DNA of 64,000 bases from NCBI GenBank assembly GCA_949361645.1, contig OX442422.1:8380683-8444682 (forward strand). The letters are read 5' to 3'. The position numbers and the translations under genes are program-made. The DNA comes from Spongilla lacustris. Taxonomy: Eukaryota > Porifera > Demospongiae > Spongillida > Spongillidae. Positions 29,930-39,577 of this stretch are shown here, in pieces. Each line of letters starts with the position of its first letter. Position 1 is the first letter of the stretch. Under the pieces are notes generated by a model. That model saw only the letters and a program-made list of their open reading frames with translations. It ran no database searches and had not been told where the DNA came from.

Positions 29930-30707
29930 CACTATGTTAGTGCGCATGCGCTGGCCATTACCTGAAAAACACGTAATCGTATACTTAGCTAGTAAACCTT
30001 TTGGTCTGCCTCGTTAAGGTTTTGTTTATGAATAAAATTAAAAACATCGCACACATGACGAATTCATACTCGCTACGCGTATACGTGGCTCTTGAAATCC
30101 ACCCCCATTCCCAGAGCCATGGTCGCAAACACCACTCGAACCACACCATCAGCTTGGCTAAGGCTGGACATCACTACCCTCTTGTTGTGCTCGTCTGTAC
30201 ATGAGTGGAACATCGCAAACAGCCTGTTGTCGCTGACCTGTTCCACACCTGGAGGATAGTAGCTGGCATCTTGGAGATAACGTAGAAAGTGTGCGTAAAG
30301 GGATGCACACATATCCAGGGATTGGCAGTAGACCACAACCCTCCGAGCCTTGATGTTGCGTTCAGCCAGATCCCTGACGACAGAGCTGAAGTCCTCCTTG
30401 ATGGTATTCTTCCGAATCGCCTCGTATGTGATGTTCGGTTTTGTCAGGAGACTTGGAAACCAAATAACAGCCATCCATGTCTAGCTGTTTGCTCTTGGAA
30501 TGGGGGTGGATTTCAAGAGCCACGTATACGCGTAGCAAGTATGAATTCGTCACGTGTGCAATGTTTTTAATTTTATTCATAAACAAAAGCTTACCGAGGC
30601 AGACCGGATATGAGTTAGCTTACGGAAAGGTTTACAAGCTAAGTATACGATTACGTGTGTTTCAGGTAATGGCCAGCGCATGCGCACTAACATAATGGCA
30701 ATAGCTA
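29930..30707. mobile_element. Long-inverted-repeat element carrying RecQ fragment
   Basis: The left arm (about 29,930-30,112) and right arm (about 30,497-30,707) are reverse complements, starting 'tagctattgcca' at each outer end and including 'tgcgcatgcgctggcc'. The 380-bp interior plus part of the left arm encodes a helicase fragment on the minus strand. The right arm has an extra 28 bp. A TA may flank the element (ta-gctattgcc), but this is weak. No transposase is present. Confidence 0.55.
30073..30474 (-). pseudogene. RecQ-type helicase C-terminal fragment
   Basis: A 133-codon frame shows the second RecA-like lobe of a superfamily 2 helicase: RRVVVYCQSLDMCASLY (motif IV region), FAMFHSCTDEHNKRVV (nuclease-like 'FHS-T---K' stretch) and VRVVFATMALGMGVDF (motif V). 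RecQ helicases of about 600 residues or more would continue to motif VI, but here homology ends at GVDFK, inside the inverted repeat. There is no N-terminal ATP-binding lobe. It is a captured, non-functional fragment. Confidence 0.7.
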
Positions 30708-31017
30708 CCAGGCTGTCTTTTTTCCTAAACTTAAATTGACGGCCTGGGGACGAGGCTATATTCCACCATTGTACTGCACTAGTGTGTGGCTTCATACAGG
30801 TGGGAGAAGGAAATGGCTTGACCTCTTCAGTCATTTCAGTAATTACTACATGTACATGTACATTTTGCTGTCAATAACAGCATGCATGAGCAGGTGTTAA
30901 TAAGGGCATGCACAGGCCTGCACCAGTGTTAAATAGTGAAGTATAGCTAAGCTACAGTTGTAAATAGCAAAATGCCCTCACAGAAATGGGCTACTGTAGA
31001 CAGATCATCATTAATCC
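30708..31017. other. Gene B intron, nothing recognised
   Basis: Non-coding, with one 'tacatgtacatgta' palindrome near 30,847. No element ends or exons are supported. Confidence 0.4.
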
Positions 31018-31089
31018 TTACAAGTTACACATGATGCATGCACATAATCCTAAAGTGCCATACAGGTACCCAGACCTTGCTATTACATA

Positions 31090-31386
31090 CCTTTTGGTGG
31101 TAGTTTTGGTGGTAGTTCTAAGACCCCTGTGCCTTTTTGGAGCTTGCTTTTGGGTCTTGTATTGCACACATTTAGCAAATCGGACACCTTCAGGGTCTTT
31201 CCAATAGCGTCTCCTTTTAGATGCAAAAATGGAATCTGAATTGTCCTCGTACTTCTGCTTTTCTGCTGCACTGTTCTCCTCAAGGTTCCGTTGATATAGC
31301 TTCCTCTTAGCAGATCTGATCGGGTGGTGATAGTGTGATTTTCCTGGATACAGGTAACAATGTAAATCCCTTTTGTGAGTTCCCAT
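31090..31386 (-). CDS. Unknown basic conserved frame, possible exon
   Basis: The minus strand reads RDLHCYLYPGKSHYHHPI, RSAKRKLYQRNLEEN, Q-K-Y-E-D-N-S-D-S, KRRRYWKDPEGVRFAKC and ends RTTTKTTTK at a donor-like gtatgt (complement of 31,083-31,088). The product is highly basic and I recognise no domain. The copy at 19,057 has retained the frame up to the gap. It is opposite in strand to the ankyrin gene around it. Could be an exon of a nested gene or of a transposon protein. Confidence 0.35.
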
Positions 31387-31502
31387 AGTGCCTGTTCAGC
31401 CCCTCCCCCTAATAATTCCTTCCTATGTGGGTGATACACCAGTTGATGACCATGTACTACATTGTACCCACCATGTTGGCTGAACTATTGTACCCACTCC
31501 AG

Positions 31503-31604
31503 GATGGTTATACTCCCTTATACTGGGCTGCAATGGGAGGTCATACTACTTGTGTGGAACATCTCCTTTCCACTCCTGGTATTGATGTAAACATTAAGGA
31601 GAGG
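31503..31604 (+). CDS. Ankyrin-repeat exon, gene B
   Basis: 102-nt symmetric exon, acceptor ctccag, donor gtgagt. Starts DGYTPLYWAAMGG and ends VNIKER. It matches 19,399 of gene A, including the Y-W change in the first helix. Confidence 0.8.
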
Positions 31605-32521
31605 GTGAGTTGGTATAGATGCAGGATGGGCAGGGTAGAGTAGGGGGAGGAGTACTAGGGGGTATGGAGGACAAGACTTAAAGGATAAAAGGACAGGATC
31701 GGATCAATTTTGGCTGGAAAACCGGCCAAATTTGCAGGTAAATATGGCGTACATGTACTGGGGCATGCAAGCAGCACCTATCCATTAGTCAACAGTGCCA
31801 TGTGATAAAGGCATAAAGCTGGTTCACACAATGTCACAGCCAGCTGTCTGGTCATTAAAAAAAGTTCAAAGGTCACATGTGAGGAGAAGGTAGCTAAACA
31901 TGGTGCTCGATGTACTGATAGCAGTGTTTTGATCTTCGTCGGCTGGGTGAAGCATGCAACAAGGGTTATTAAACAGCCTGACAGTACGTACTGGTATAGC
32001 TAGATCAGGTGTTGGCAAACCCTTCGATCACATCTAGTACGGGGCCTACAGTGGCTTCACTCTTGTAAGTAGTGTGTACCGGCGTGCTATAGCTTATACG
32101 TTCACGTGGACATGGGCTACGTATGTCATGCAAACGTGAGTGTAAACGTACTCGGCCCGACTCGTGCAGTCTCAGCAGTCCATTGGTTAGAGAACCTATT
32201 TGATGTATCCAACAGAGTTAGAAGGGCTAGAGTATGCATATGGATTGGTTGTTTTGTGTTTTCCCTGTACTACAAGCTGAGTAAAGAAAGCAACACCCAG
32301 AAAAGACCAACTTCGCCGGCTGCCATGAGTGTACATGAAAATTCATCGATCGGATTTCTCACTTTTATACCTGTATTTGCGCATCGAGAGGCGCAGTGGG
32401 TATTTACGTAGCGTCTCCTCCTTGTGTGTAAACCCTTGTGGTTTCATGTTTGAAAGGCTACATACATGTACATGTGTACATTGTACCCACAATTTTGTCT
32501 GAAACATTCTACCCACTCCAG
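31605..32521 (+). other. Gene B intron, collinear with 19,501-20,403
   Basis: Nearly identical to the gene A intron. A frame of about 80-100 codons (LGPTRAVSAV, LFDVSNRVRRARVC) is open in both copies but ends differently and has no splice sites or domain, so it is not called as a gene. Confidence 0.55.
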
Positions 32522-32626
32522 TGGGGTGATAGTACTCCATTACACCATGCTGCAAGGGAAGGTCATACTACTTGTGTGGAACGTCTCCTTTCCACTCCTG
32601 GTATTGATGTGAACATTAAGGATGTG
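32522..32626 (+). CDS. Ankyrin-repeat exon, gene B
   Basis: 105-nt symmetric exon, acceptor actccag, donor gtaagt. Protein is identical to the 20,404 exon of gene A (WGDSTPLHHAAREGH to VNIKDV). Confidence 0.8.
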
Positions 32627-32715
32627 GTAAGTTGGTCATAAGGCTACAGCTGCATGGCCTGTTAGCAAAGTTTTAGAAAGTGTGTAAATCTCAATGAAGG
32701 CCATAACATTGTCTG

Positions 32716-32812
32716 GTATCCCTCCCACCCTGGCTAGGGGGAGTAGCTGTGGTATCCCTCCCACCCTGGCTAGGGGGAGGGGCTGTGGTATCCCTCCCAC
32801 CCTGGCTAGTGA
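32716..32812 (+). repeat. 36-bp minisatellite, three units
   Basis: Intronic array equivalent to 20,597; the first unit has 'ggggagtagctg' in place of 'ggggaggggctg'. Confidence 0.85.
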
Positions 32813-33393
32813 ATAACTTTCTAAGTGTGTGCAATTTCACTACATTGTAGGTATTAGCCGGATGTATCGAGATTCCACATACGCTAAATTCCATAGCATT
32901 GGCAGTCAGTACGTAATAATGAGATTTGGGGGGGGGGGGGGGCACCAATAATATTCATAACATTTATTTGACCACTGCAGCGGGAATGCCAATCAATTCT
33001 GAAGCTATTGGTGTGGTTTTCATTTCTTAAAAGTGTTCCTATCCCAATTTATGGTACAAGTGGGACTCGGTACACGTTTTATATATTCCCACCACCAAGC
33101 GGTATTCCAACATTGAACAATTGCTAAACTGTTCGTTCTTGACTTGCTAAGTAATTCAATCATAATTCAATCATAGACTCTCGTTGCACTTTTAATGACA
33201 TTCATAAGAGTGAAGTCTTATAGTACAGTTGCAGACAATGGCATAAGCATGAGTTGAGTATGCTGCAATGATAAGTAATACATGGATTGCAAATGTGATT
33301 TTAAGTACCATGTCATGATGGAAATGGTTGTCTCAAAATGGCATGGCTTCAGAGGTCACATTCATGTTGTTGTTGATGTTGTACCCACTCCAG

Positions 33394-33495
33394 TATGGTG
33401 ATACTCCATTACACCTTGCTGCATGGGGAGGTCATACTACCTGTGTGGAACATCTCCTTTCCACTCGTGGTATTAATGTGAACATTAAGGATGTG
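33394..33495 (+). CDS. Ankyrin-repeat exon, gene B
   Basis: 102-nt symmetric exon, acceptor actccag, donor gtaagt. Starts YGDTPLHLAAWGG; S-T-R-G-I-N replaces S-T-P-G-I-D before VNIKDV. The upstream intron is 15-20 bp shorter than in gene A. Confidence 0.8.
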
Positions 33496-33745
33496 GTAAG
33501 TTGGTATAGATGTAGGATGGGCAGGGTAGGGTAGGGGGAGGAGTACTAGGGGGAGTATTGAGGACAAGACTTAATGTCTCAATGTTGATAGTATGAAAGT
33601 GGAAATGAATGGAGTTCAATTAGTTGGCAGAAAACTTAATGTGTGTAAACCCTTGTGGTTTCATCTTTGAAAGGCCATCCATGTACTACATGTACATGTG
33701 TACATTGTACCCACCATGTTGACTGAACTATTGTACCCATTCCAG

Positions 33746-33850
33746 TGTGGTTATACTCCATTACACTTTGCTGCTAAGGGAGGTCATACTACTTGTGTGA
33801 AACATCTCCTTTCTACTCCTGGTATTGATGTGCACATTAAGGATAAGTGG
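33746..33850 (+). CDS. Ankyrin-repeat exon, gene B
   Basis: 105-nt symmetric exon, acceptor cattccag, donor gtgagt at 33,851. Starts CGYTPLHFAAKGG and ends VHIKDKW. Gly at position 2 is the consensus residue, where gene A has Cys. Confidence 0.75.
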
Positions 33851-34001
33851 GTGAGTTGGTTTGATTACTTTTGCAAAATTTGATACTTAGTAATCGTCCA
33901 TCCCCAATTTAATTACATATAATATCTATATTTTATATCATAAAATCCTTCGTTGGTACTCTGCCCTCTTGGGCTCAGGATTGTCCCGGTAAATATTATG
34001 T

Positions 34002-34523
34002 TTGTTCAGCCGCTCATATTCTTACTTTATAGATCATCTGTGTGGTGTATATTGTCACACTCCTTACCATTTCATAACAACATCAACAGACCATGTTAAA
34101 GGCTGGGTAGAAACAGCATTTGGGTCAGTCACATCTTCATATGAGCTGAAGACGCAGATAACTTCTCAACGATGTGCTAAAGATTACCTGCATTCCCGTC
34201 TTGCATCTTGTAGCGTCAATGTGCCCATAAAAATGGAGTCTTCTGAATTGATCGATTGTGACGTACAATATAATGTACACACGAATCATGACTTGGATGC
34301 TTGTACATGTACATGTATGCAATTTTCACATGAGGATTTCTTTGTTGTCAAAATGCCTTCACACACTAGGGCACTGAGAGACAGGAATCATGCTGAAAAA
34401 TTAAATGACAGCTGCATAAACGAGTCACAAGATATTGAATGTGTGGAGCATCAGGGATATTTCCTGACGTTACACACATTCAATATATCTTGTGACTTGT
34501 TTATACAGCTTTTATGTATGTAA
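34002..34523 (+). CDS. Unknown 173-codon frame, gene B copy
   Basis: Open from Met at 34,002 through GWVETAFGSVTSSYELK, SRLASCSVNVPIKMES and FFVVKMPSHTRALRDRN to a stop at 34,521. Gene A has a TAG where this copy has Leu. I cannot assign a function. The sequence before 34,002 has no clear acceptor. It could be a degraded gene still open by chance in this copy. Confidence 0.3.
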   Translation: MFSRSYSYFIDHLCGVYCHTPYHFITTSTDHVKGWVETAFGSVTSSYELKTQITSQRCAKDYLHSRLASCSVNVPIKMESSELIDCDVQYNVHTNHDLDACTCTCMQFSHEDFFVVKMPSHTRALRDRNHAEKLNDSCINESQDIECVEHQGYFLTLHTFNISCDLFIQLLCM

Positions 34524-34700
34524 CTTAGCAATCTTTTCAGCATGATTCCTGTCTCAGTATGAAGGCATTTGTTATAGACAGTGTCACTAAAGTTTTCATG
34601 CCAGCTGTACACCCACCAAATTGACCAGACAGATTAATGATGATAGTTATAACAGTTAGTTATGTAGTGGCCAAATCCTCCACATGCACCTCGCGACTTG
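34505..34700 (+). repeat. 190-bp insertion, partly from the N-terminal intron
   Basis: Absent from the matching gene A position (22,375). It contains a stretch like 7,330-7,450 ('gccagctgtacacccacc', 'ttatgtagtggccaaatcc') flanked by a short duplication of 'agcatgattcctgtctc'. It looks like a templated insertion during repair or duplication. Confidence 0.6.
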
Positions 34701-35127
34701 TTTATACAGCTATCATTTAACTAAGCCATCTTTTCAGCATGATTCCTGTCTCAGTATGACAACCAAGATGGCTGTGGCAGCCATGGAGGTGGTAAGAGCA
34801 GCCATGCAGGCCATGGGGGCAGCTCTGCTGGGGGTAGTGGTGGTGGGGGCATCATTTACTGCACTTAACAGTTCACTATTCCTAATTTCAAGACCACCAT
34901 TGTACTCCACTAGTGCATGAGAGTTGCTACTTACTCTAAATGTTTAATGTCTCAATGTGGTATGCTGAAAGTATGGAAGTGTAAATTGAGTTACTGCACA
35001 TTGTGTGGCAGTGTAGTTGGCAGAAAACTACATGTGTGTAAACCATGTTTGAAAGGCTATCCATGTACTACATATGCATGCGTACATTGTACCCACCATG
35101 TTGTCTGAACTATTGTACCCACTCCAG

Positions 35128-35229
35128 GATGGTCATACTCCATTGCACCTTGCTGCAAGGGAAGGTCATACTACTAGTGTGGAACATCTCCTTTCAACTC
35201 CTGGTATTGATGTGAACATTAAGGACGTG
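35128..35229 (+). CDS. Ankyrin-repeat exon, gene B
   Basis: 102-nt symmetric exon, acceptor actccag, donor gtaagt. Starts DGHTPLHLAAREGH and ends VNIKDV. It keeps G-I-D where gene A exon 22,806 has G-S-D. Confidence 0.8.
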
Positions 35230-35320
35230 GTAAGTGGGCCATAAGGCTACAGCTGCATGGCCAGTGGGCAAAGTTTTAGAAAGTGTGTAAATCTCAATGA
35301 AGGCCATAACATTGTCTGGT

Positions 35321-35521
35321 ATCCCTCCCACCCTGGGTAGGGGGAGGGGCTGTGGTATCCCTCCCACCCTGGCTAGGGGGAGGGGCTGTGGTATCCCTCC
35401 CACCCTGGCTAGGGGGAGGGGCTGTAGTATCCCTCCCACCCTGGCTAGGGGAAGAGGCTGTGGTATCCCTCCCACCCTGGCTAGGAGGAGGGGCTGTGGT
35501 ATCCCTTCCACCCTGGCTAGG
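35321..35521 (+). repeat. 36-bp minisatellite, six units
   Basis: Expanded relative to the four units at 22,997 in gene A, with the same flanks, so the array changed length after the segmental duplication. Confidence 0.85.
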
Positions 35522-35691
35522 GTCACATTAAAATTTATTAGCTTTTGTCCCTATGGGAACTACATCTACAATTATGTACACCCTTGTGGCTTTATGTCAT
35601 TAAGGGTTATTGATGCTGGGGGTGAGGGGATAATTTGTGGTACTTTATAGTATGTCTACTGCTGCATATTTGAAAATTGCACTCCCTTTAG

Positions 35692-35793
35692 TATGGTCAT
35701 ACTCCATTACACCTTGCTGCAGAGGGAGGTCATACTACCTGTGTGGAACATCTCCTTTCCACTCCTGGTATTGATGTGAACATTAAGGATAGG
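35692..35793 (+). CDS. Ankyrin-repeat exon, gene B
   Basis: 102-nt symmetric exon with acceptor ccctttag and donor gtgagt. Starts YGHTPLHLAAEGG and ends VNIKDR, fully canonical. It corresponds to 23,459 in gene A. Confidence 0.8.
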
Positions 35794-36703
35794 GTGAGTT
35801 GGTCCATTGAGTAGCTGTATGAATTGCACCAATGCTTGTCCATGTCCATGTCCATGTATGTCTTAATGAATGTGTAGTTAAAGCGCATTAGTTTCTGAGG
35901 CAGGTAGATTAAGGCAAGGCTTATTTATTTTATGCAATTAACGAGGCGCGCGCATACGTTGCTTGGTTACAAATAACTAATGGCAGCTGCTGCGTACGTA
36001 GCTGTAGATAAGGGTGTGGAAAACAGCATTCTTTATGGACTAGTTCAGTTTTAGTTGTTTAAAGGAACGACTATTGCTTCTTTTTTTGTTTGGCAGCGTA
36101 TCACCACCGCGATTTGTCGGAATCGAGTGACACGTGCAGCTGTCAAGGTGGCCGTATAGGACCTTAAGGTAAACATATATAGGCTTTGCCGGAGGGGATG
36201 CCAACGGGTTTCTGGGTATTTTATTAGTCGGATCCACTCAATGAACTGTGTAGAATCCGTTTTGGGGTTGGGGTTGGAAGGAATAACTACTTGAAGCATA
36301 CTGGCAAAAAATAACAGTTACAACCCAAAGTACCGGGTCCAATGTTCAGGCTTTGATCTTAACCGCGTTTGTCGATTTGCTAAACTCCAATCGGCAAAAA
36401 CATAGTAGGCAGTTGTAGCTTTGTTTTGAACCAAAAGATGCTGATAGAGGTACTTGTTTACTGGTCTGGTAAATGCACACAAGCATACAACCAGATACAA
36501 CACACTCGCATGTGCACATTGTAGCTTCATCCTGCAATGAAAATAAAATAACCATAAAACAGTTCACTGTCGTCTTTGAAATGATGGCTGTCAAAACAGC
36601 TACCTGTGAGGAATAGTACGAATTAGAAGTCAAGCAGTTCATTAAAACAATTATTGCCGAAAAAGCCTGAATCACCTGAATCACGCTGAGTAAGAATAGC
36701 GTG
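35794..36703. other. Gene B-specific intron, nothing recognised
   Basis: No match to gene A. It contains three tandem 'tgtccatg' units at 35,838, and minus-strand frames of 60-122 codons without domains. It ends where 'gtgagttggtccattaaatg' of the gene A intron resumes at about 36,704, without an exon before it. Confidence 0.45.
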
Positions 36704-36794
36704 AGTTGGTCCATTAAATGTTAAGAGATGTTGATATACACCAATGTCCCTTATCAACAGACAGTACCAGATTTAGGGGGGGGGGGGGGGGGGG

Positions 36795-37412
36795 GGGGGT
36801 AGGCCAAATATGAGCATTCTTATGCGACAAAGCCTTGGCAGCTTGCTTTGTAACCACCTCCATGTGTTATTTCTAAATTTGCCGAACATACATGTTAATA
36901 TCATTTTTAGCATGATGGGACCCCTAACAGAGCAGTGGGCAGCCCCACCCCCCTCCCTTCATTTCGTATTTTGATTAAAAATAGTAGTTAATATAATATT
37001 AGAGATGCCACAGCCCCTCCCCCTAACCAGGGTGGGAGGGATACCACTGCCCCTCCCCCTAGCCAGGGTGGGAGGGATACCACTGCCCCTCCCTCTAGCC
37101 AGGGTGGGAGGGATACCACAGCCCCTCCCCCTAGCCAGGGTGGGAGGGATACCACAGCCCCTCCTCTAGCCAGGGTGGGAGGGATACCACAGCCCCTCCC
37201 CTAGCCAGGGTGGGAGGGATACCACAGCCCCTCCCTCTAGCCAGGGTGGGAGGGATACCACAGCCCCTCCCCCTAGCCAGGGTGGGAGGGATACCACAGC
37301 CCCTCCTCTAGCCAGGGTGGGAGGGATACCACAGCCCCTCCCCTAGCCAGGGTGGGAGGGATACCACAGCCCCTCCCCCTAGCCAGGGTGGGAGGGATAC
37401 CACAGCCCCTTC
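36795..37412 (-). repeat. Left arm of 3.7-kb inverted repeat
   Basis: Unique 220 bp ('gccttggcagcttgctttg' to 'aatattagagatgccac') followed by about 11 units of the 36-bp minisatellite in reverse orientation. The whole arm is the reverse complement of 39,578-40,466. The unique part also occurs once at 24,189-24,370. Confidence 0.85.
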
Positions 37413-37494
37413 CCCTTGCCAAACTGATAAAGATTTGTACATAACTAGAGGCATAGTCATATAACCCACCCTCTATGTACAAATCTTTATTTTG

Positions 37495-37600
37495 GCTAGG
37501 GAAGGGGCTTGGTATACCTCCCACTCTGGCTAGGGGGAGGGGCTGTGGTATCCCACCCATCCTGGCTAGGGGGAGGGGTGGGATACCACAGCTCCTCCCT
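37495..37600 (+). repeat. 36-bp minisatellite remnant with small hairpin
   Basis: Three degenerate units preceded by an inverted pair ('aaagatttgtacata' at 37,430 and its complement at 37,473), so a small hairpin marks the point where unit orientation flips. Confidence 0.75.
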
Positions 37601-38129
37601 CTGCCAAGCCCTGCTGCATGTGAGTGTGTACTGTGTACCATCAAACTGAAGGCATGTGAAAGATAGGTGGTCACTTCATAATGTAGTCCCCTTATCCCTC
37701 TCTCAGTCACATAACAGATAAGGGTCAGTGATTACCACAAGCTTTAGGTCTGTTGAAGACAACAACCACCAATTTGAGATACCTTTTAAATTTGGCATTT
37801 CAGATCAATTCTTACTGAGGGTTTGGGTAAATACAACATGTACATGTAGTTGTCTTATCACTAGCAAGGAGCATTAAGGATGGGATGAGTTGGACCATTA
37901 AGTAGGTGTATGAACTGCACCGATGCATGTTCCTTAGGAACATATATGTGTGTGGTAGGTGATGTACATGCTCTTAGGAACAATGGTAGAGTTCTCAACA
38001 CAGCCGAGTTAATGATTACCGTGTTGACTTAAACAAGAGCATTTTTCCATTTGGGGCTGGGGGTGAGGGGATAATTTGTGGTACTTTATAGTATGTCTAC
38101 TGCAAATTTGAACATTGCACTCCCTTTAG

Positions 38130-38243
38130 AATGGATATACTCTATTACACCTTGCTGCAGAGGGAGGTCATACTACCTGTGTGGAACATCTCCTTTCCAC
38201 TCCTGGTTTTGATCTGGATACTGCATTCCAGACAATTTTCTAG
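38130..38243 (+). CDS. Terminal ankyrin exon, gene B
   Basis: Acceptor ccctttag, NGYTLLHLAAEGG, canonical second helix, then G-F-D-L-D-T-A-F-Q-T-I-F and TAG at 38,241-38,243. Leu replaces Pro in the T-P-L-H turn. Last exon of gene B, followed by the shared 3' flank. Confidence 0.7.
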   Translation, partial: NGYTLLHLAAEGGHTTCVEHLLSTPGFDLDTAFQTIF

Positions 38244-38399
38244 TTGGAATTTAATTAAACTTTACAATATCCTTGAGCTGCAATGTACTGTACATGTGTA
38301 CTACTGATATGTGATAACTGATTGTAATAATGGAGACCTTGAGATGAAATTGTGTATGTTATCAGTGGGATGGAAGGGCATGACGTGTGTAATGGAAAC

Positions 38400-38742
38400 A
38401 GAGAGCATGTATGGGAACAGAGGACATGCTTAAGTTGAGAGCATGTATGGGAACAGAGGACATGCTTAAGTTGAGAGCATGTATGGGAACAGAGGACATG
38501 CTTAAGTTGAGAGCATGTATGGGAACAGAGGACATGCTTAAGTTGAGAGCATGTATGGGAACAGAGGACATGCTTAAGTTGAGAGCATGTATGGGAACAG
38601 AGGACATGCTTAAGTTGAGAGCATGTATGGGAACAGAGGACATGCTTAAGTTGAGAGCATGTATGGGAACAGAGGACATGCTTAAGTTGAGAGCATGTAT
38701 GGGAACAGAGGACATGCTTAAGTTGAGAGCATGTATGGGAGC
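38400..38742 (+). repeat. 36-bp minisatellite (gagcatgtatgg type), nine to ten units
   Basis: Very homogeneous array; units are almost all identical, unlike the variants seen at 24,663. This suggests recent homogenisation or expansion. Same boundaries as in gene A. Confidence 0.9.
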
Positions 38743-38901
38743 TGCAGTCAACTTAGGAAAGGATCTGAGGATGTCCATAAGGCTAACATCAGGTGGAGAT
38801 TTGAAATCTGTGTTAGATGGGAGAGCAATGGCTGGGCAAGCACTACTGGGGTGCTTACTGATGAGTAGCTTCCAAGTGTCATCATTATTGGGTGCCATGG
38901 G
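38740..38901 (-). pseudogene. Reverse transcriptase fossil, 5' half, third copy
   Basis: Same content as 24,972-25,131: DTWKLLISKHPSSACP, then DILRSFPKLTAA fused to the minisatellite. The sequence is nearly identical to the gene A copy, so the fusion predates the A/B duplication. Confidence 0.6.
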
Positions 38902-39575
38902 CTAGTTGGTGCTACGGGTCACACCCATTATTTTGGCATTCTTTAGATCAGTTATCCTCTGAGGCAGGGGTGCAACATGGAGACCCATTGGGTTCTTCTT
39001 TGCTTTGGCCCTTCACAAAGTACTATCTGCCATTGATGCAGATGATGAATGTCTTGATCTACTTTTCCAAGCATGGTTCTTGGATGATGTGGTACTGGCT
39101 GGTAATAAGGCATCAGTATTGTGGGCTTTGCCAATCCTAGAGGAATATGGTCCATCATTGGGTATTTTTGCCAATTTAAGTTCATGTGAGCTCTTTAGCC
39201 ATAATGATCATTTGTATACGATTCCAGCCTCAGTTAGAACATCACCCTTAAATCACCCTTATATTCCTAAGCATCGTGGTGCTCTGAAGTTGCTATCTAT
39301 GCTTGTTGAGGTTGCAACCATTGATCCCAAGGTGGTTTTGATTCTGTTGCACTTATGTGGGAATGTTTAATTTGTAAGCTATTATTCACCTGCATGGCAA
39401 GAGCCACCCCTCCAAGTTTGGTCTCTGATCCTTTGCCAGTGTTTTAAAGATTGCTTTGTGTTGGACTGAACTTGGACACCTCTGATTCCACATGGCAGCA
39501 GGTTCAGCTAAGTCTACTCTACAGGAGCTTTGGCTTGTGGTCTCTTTCTCACCATTCTAGTGCAGCATTTATTGC
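38895..39575 (+). pseudogene. Reverse transcriptase fossil, 3' half, third copy
   Basis: Contains the GVQHGDPLG motif, ADDECLDLLFQ, WFLDDVVLAGNKASVLW and EYGPSLGIFANLSSCELF, then a thumb-like part ending FGLWSLSHHSSAAFI. It is cut at 39,577 by the 36-bp minisatellite. The frame through the FLDD box is the longest of the three copies. Confidence 0.65.
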
Positions 39576-39577
39576 TG

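Noticed and set aside
36346..36714. A 122-codon minus-strand frame with a hydrophobic start that could be a signal peptide
   Set aside because: Only composition supports it; no homologue pattern or paralogous conservation was seen.
38400..38742. Regularly spaced repeats that could be mistaken for a CRISPR array
   Set aside because: Units are directly adjacent with no unique spacers, and the genome is eukaryotic.
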